Source of the DNA: Lachnospiraceae bacterium
Lineage (GTDB): Bacteria > Bacillota_A > Clostridia > Lachnospirales > Lachnospiraceae
Direction: 5' to 3'
Assembly: GCA_017416055.1 (NCBI GenBank)
Contig: JAFQDI010000140.1
Location: forward strand, 1 to 8,496
Length of the DNA: 8,496 bases
Shown in pieces: positions 5,423-8,496 of the stretch. A model generated the notes under the pieces. The model was not told the DNA's origin and searched no databases. It saw nothing but the letters and a program-made list of their open reading frames with translations. Position 1 is the first letter of the stretch; each line of letters opens with the position of its first letter. A program made the position numbers and the translations under genes.

Positions 5423-6224
5423 GATTCGGCCCTCCTGATTTAAAAATGGTGTTGCAGGAGTTAGTATGGCAAGATTTGATTAAAATATACACCATATATA
5501 CCAATACATCTGCCACAATCATCACCAGCAAAATCACAAACGGCATAAGATATGGCGCGATGATTTCCGGCAGTAAATAAAACGGATCACGCACGACAAA
5601 ACACCAGTTAAAAAAGTGTGTTACGCCGCCGTATGTACCATTATATAATGTGTTTCCCAAAAGAGCCCACAATATCATGAGGATCATGACAGGAATATCT
5701 TTGACCAAATTTTTCCATTCAAGACACACATCGTCAAAGGCCAGCACGAACATTCCGTGTGCCGTCATAACTCCGTGAAACAACAGCGTTTGAATGACGC
5801 GATAGGAAAGCGGATGAATCTGATACCAGCCGACACCGGCAGGATAGATGACATAGATCAGATTGGAAATCAATCCCAACAAAGCAAACTGCCGCTTAAA
5901 TTTTCCCAAGAAACCGTTTCGTCTGCTCAAAAAACACATGACACACATTGCGGTACAAATATGGAAAGGCAATTTTTCCAGATCGATCTCCCCGTAGGCA
6001 AAGGGCATCAGAAAAAAATCCGCCATGTACAGTCCGAACGCACCGGCAATGGAAGCATTGACCGCCCGTTTTTTCGCGTACTCGTCTTTCTTTCGCAGGC
6101 AGGTAATCCCCAGAATAATTGATCCGAAAATCACAGCCAAATACAGCAGATGCCAAATTCCAAAGCAGGAAAATACGATGTCGCCCTTTTTGTCCGACAA
6201 TAACCCACTCAACCGTTCATACAT
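5379..6224 (-). CDS. Multi-pass membrane protein, YwaF/TIGR02206 (TMEM164-like) family
   Basis: 281-residue integral membrane protein with about seven hydrophobic segments: roughly 18-42, 56-74, 86-99, 113-128, 146-163, 177-192 and 217-250. Family hallmarks are a WHL near residue 24, LPFHIC (85-90), LLFHG (147-151), GNTLYN (190-195) and FFNWCFV (204-210). It resembles the bacterial YwaF/TP0381 family, which is related to TMEM164. Human TMEM164 has been reported as an acyltransferase acting on ether phospholipids with a Cys/His pair. Here Cys90 and His150 are candidates for that pair, but enzymatic function is inference. A GAGGTGG ribosome site overlaps the stop of the homocysteine methyltransferase gene, 9 nt away, and fixes the start. 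The last 44 nt overlap the SQN gene; the tail after residue 252 is polar and probably cytoplasmic. Confidence 0.82.
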   Translation of the reverse strand: MYERLSGLLSDKKGDIVFSCFGIWHLLYLAVIFGSIILGITCLRKKDEYAKKRAVNASIAGAFGLYMADFFLMPFAYGEIDLEKLPFHICTAMCVMCFLSRRNGFLGKFKRQFALLGLISNLIYVIYPAGVGWYQIHPLSYRVIQTLLFHGVMTAHGMFVLAFDDVCLEWKNLVKDIPVMILMILWALLGNTLYNGTYGGVTHFFNWCFVVRDPFYLLPEIIAPYLMPFVILLVMIVADVLVYMVYILIKSCHTNSCNTIFKSGGPNHGKQLQRLRKQESE

Positions 6225-6233
6225 GGCACCACC

Positions 6234-7094
6234 TCATTTCAGTTCACGGATAAACCGCTCATCCGTCCCGCAGCATCCGCCCACAATTCCGGCGCCTAGA
6301 TCCATCAGCTTCTTCATATGCTCTCCGAACTCCTCCGGTTCCATCGGGTAGACAGCCTCACCTTTTTCATTGATGATCGGCAGACCGGCGTTCGGTTTCA
6401 CGATTACAGGAAGGTTCACCCGCTCACGCAAATTCTGCACGATGCACTCCAATTGGTCGGGGCCGCAGGAACAGTTGATACCTACCGCATCCGCTCCCAT
6501 CGCTTCCAGATTTGCTGCGATGTCGATCACGTTTCCACCGAAGTAACAGCTTCCGTCACTCTCGATGGTGAGGGTGCACATTACCGGCAAATCGCAGACC
6601 AGTGCTGCCGCATCGAGAATCGCCATGGCTTCGTCATCACCGAGTAACGTCTCGCCAACCAGCAGATCCACACCCGCCTTTACAAGACAGGAAATCTGTT
6701 CGCGATACAGCTCCACGCGGTTTTCGTAGGACAATTCCCCCTCGTCCGTCACCGGATAGCCGATGGTGGTGATATCTCCGGCCACCAAAGCCTTGCCTTT
6801 TGCCGCGGTTTTGGACAGTCGGACCAATTCGCAGTTCAGTTCCTCCAAACGCCCCTCCAATCCGAAGCGCTTCAGGCTGGCGCGATTTGCACCAAATGTG
6901 GGAGCATAGAGAATATCGCTGCCCGCCTCCACATATTTCTTCTGAAGTTCGATCACCGCCTCCGGATGCTCAAGCGCCCACAATTCGGTGCAGACACCCT
7001 TTGGCATCCCGGCTTTCGTCAGGTTGGAGCCGGTAGCTCCATCCAAGATCAATTTTTTTGTTGCCGCAAGCGCGGCGAATTCCTGTTTGGTCAT
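6234..7094 (-). CDS. Stand-alone homocysteine S-methyltransferase domain protein
   Basis: Zinc-dependent methyltransferase domain (Pfam S-methyl_trans) that moves a methyl group to homocysteine to make methionine, or a related thiol/corrinoid reaction. It has 286 residues, a barrel domain only, without the folate, cobalamin or reactivation domains of full MetH. Visible are DGATGSNL (18-25), YAPTFGANRASL (63-74), VGETL (146-150), GINCSCGP (205-212) and GGCCGT (272-277). The zinc ligands Cys208, Cys274 and Cys275 are all present and spaced as in the MetH N-terminal domain, so it should be active. The methyl donor (S-methylmethionine, betaine, or a methyl-corrinoid protein encoded elsewhere) cannot be read from the sequence. 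The ATG starts 1 nt after the stop of the methyltransferase gene, with a GGAAGTGAG ribosome site, so translation is probably coupled to it. Confidence 0.93.
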   Translation of the reverse strand: MTKQEFAALAATKKLILDGATGSNLTKAGMPKGVCTELWALEHPEAVIELQKKYVEAGSDILYAPTFGANRASLKRFGLEGRLEELNCELVRLSKTAAKGKALVAGDITTIGYPVTDEGELSYENRVELYREQISCLVKAGVDLLVGETLLGDDEAMAILDAAALVCDLPVMCTLTIESDGSCYFGGNVIDIAANLEAMGADAVGINCSCGPDQLECIVQNLRERVNLPVIVKPNAGLPIINEKGEAVYPMEPEEFGEHMKKLMDLGAGIVGGCCGTDERFIRELK

Positions 7095-7095
7095 A

Positions 7096-7959
7096 TCAAC
7101 TCACTTCCAATCTTCCCGACGCTCCGCAGGGCAATACCAGCCCGTTTCCGGACACCGGCAATCCGATCTCGTCCGCCATCACTTTCCCACCGGTCTTCGG
7201 CAAGATCGCGGTGGAGATCATATAGTTCAGCACTGCCGGCTGCAAACCGGTGGTATAGGAATTGATCAGGAAAAACAGCGGGTTGTCCGACATCAGCTGA
7301 CTGCACAGCTGAATCAGCGGATAGATACTGGTCTCAATCTTCCAGATCTCGCCCTTTGGTCCTCTGCCGTAGGAGGGCGGATCCATGATGATCGCGTCAT
7401 AACGATTTCCGCGGCGGATCTCACGCTCCACGAACTTCACGCAGTCATCCACAATCCAACGGATCGGTGCATCGCCCAGACCGCTGGAAACTGCATTTTC
7501 CTTCGCCCAGCCAACTATACCCTTGGACGCGTCCACGTGAGTCACGCTCGCACCTGCTGCCGCTGCCGCCAGCGTCGCTCCGCCGGTGTAGGCAAACAAA
7601 TTCAGAACCTTGACCGGACGTCCGCTCTCTCGGATCAATTTCGAGAACCAATCCCAATTTGCCGCCTGCTCGGGAAATAGACCGGTATGTTTGAAGCTGA
7701 AGGGCTTCAAATTAAAGGTCAGCTTTCCATAGGAAATGTTCCACTGCTCGGGCAGATCGAAAAACTCCCACTCTCCGCCGCCTTTCGTGCTGCGATGGTA
7801 GTGACCATTCATTTTTTTCCATCCTTTGTGCTTTTTCGGTGTCGTCCAAATCACCTGAGGGTCTGGTCTCACCAGCAGGTAGTCCCCCCATCGCTCCAGT
7901 TTTTCACCGTCGGTACAATCGATAACTTCGTAATCTTTCCAGTTTTCAGCGATCCACAT
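7096..7959 (-). CDS. Class I SAM-dependent methyltransferase, RlmI/COG1092-like without PUA domain
   Basis: 287-residue probable RNA methyltransferase. The N-terminal 90 residues form a small beta-rich region (with WTTPKKHKGWKKMNGHYH at 38-55) and lead to FKHTGLFPEQAANWDW (89-104), a typical entry to this family. The Rossmann domain has SAM motif I VLNLFAYTGGATLAAAAAG (118-136), acidic Asp143 after the second strand, VDDC (170-173), and motif IV MDPPSYGRG (192-200), the mark of the RlmI/RlmK group. Unlike RlmI there is no N-terminal PUA domain, so the target (23S rRNA cytosine or another RNA) is uncertain. It has AGGAGAGG about 4 nt upstream of the ATG at 7959, a normal start. It is the first gene after rpoC, 63 nt away, and sits 1 nt before the homocysteine methyltransferase gene. 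Confidence 0.9.
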   Translation of the reverse strand: MWIAENWKDYEVIDCTDGEKLERWGDYLLVRPDPQVIWTTPKKHKGWKKMNGHYHRSTKGGGEWEFFDLPEQWNISYGKLTFNLKPFSFKHTGLFPEQAANWDWFSKLIRESGRPVKVLNLFAYTGGATLAAAAAGASVTHVDASKGIVGWAKENAVSSGLGDAPIRWIVDDCVKFVEREIRRGNRYDAIIMDPPSYGRGPKGEIWKIETSIYPLIQLCSQLMSDNPLFFLINSYTTGLQPAVLNYMISTAILPKTGGKVMADEIGLPVSGNGLVLPCGASGRLEVS

Positions 7960-7977
7960 AGTACCTCTCCTAATAGT

Positions 7978-8008
7978 GATACCCGTCAGATCACATCCAA
8001 CGGGTATC
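7978..8008 (-). other. Hairpin in the gap between rpoC and the methyltransferase gene
   Basis: GATACCCGT (7978-7986) and ACGGGTATC (8000-8008) form a perfect 9-bp stem with a 13-nt loop, extendable by about 3 bp past a 1-nt bulge. No U-tract follows in the minus transcript (ACUAUUAGGAG, leading straight into the ribosome site of the next gene). It is therefore a weak or factor-dependent terminator at best, or a processing or stabilising stem that marks the end of rpoC while allowing read-through. Confidence 0.55.
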
Positions 8009-8022
8009 CACTTGATTATGAA

Positions 8023-8496
<474 letters not shown>

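Noticed and set aside
5195..5443. 82-codon plus-strand frame rich in VLTLVLRTVL repeats
   Set aside because: It looks like a hydrophobic repeat peptide but is simply the complement of the SQN repeat. Only the minus frame has a Shine-Dalgarno site and a terminator after the stop.

Overview
The window looks like chromosomal DNA of a low-to-mid GC Firmicute, most likely a clostridial or Lachnospiraceae-type gut anaerobe. This is inferred from the style of the BMP lipoprotein, strong AGGAGG-type ribosome sites, the RpoC C-terminus and a small Asn/Gln/Ser-rich protein; no 16S or other decisive marker is present. All genes that can be supported lie on the minus strand, so the biological reading order runs from the right end (8496) to the left end (1). 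No phage, transposon, CRISPR array, tRNA or rRNA was seen.

Right block (8496 to about 5172). The end of rpoC (RNA polymerase beta') is followed after a short hairpin-containing gap by four tightly packed genes: a class I SAM-dependent methyltransferase of the RlmI/COG1092 type without a PUA domain, a stand-alone homocysteine S-methyltransferase domain protein, a multi-pass membrane protein of the YwaF/TMEM164-like (TIGR02206) type, and a 68-residue protein built almost entirely of x-Ser-Gln-Asn tetrads. Spacings are 1 nt, 9 nt and a 44-nt overlap. A strong intrinsic terminator at 5172-5209 closes the block. A single-domain rhodanese gene (4816-5106) follows.

Left block (about 4751 to 1). A near-consensus promoter (TTGACG, 17 bp, TATAAT), whose -35 lies inside a perfect inverted repeat, drives a BMP-family nucleoside-binding lipoprotein. 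Next come a double-domain ABC ATPase and two permeases, the second cut off by the window edge. The order is the same as nupNOPQ (yufNOPQ) of Bacillus subtilis. The lipoprotein captures a substrate, probably a purine nucleoside, outside the membrane; the two permeases form the channel; the ATPase powers it. The ATPase and permease genes are joined by 4-nt ATGA overlaps. The lipoprotein gene is separated from them by 187 nt holding a 15-bp hairpin, an intrinsic terminator and a long inverted repeat that competes with the terminator stem. This probably lets the binding protein be made in excess over the membrane parts.

No clearly new multi-gene system was recognised. The points most worth a second look are the nested RNA structures at 3388-3504, the operator-like palindrome on the nupN promoter, a plus-strand terminator with no plus-strand gene in front of it (4779-4813), and the repetitive SQN-tetrad protein with its exact 36-nt tandem duplication.
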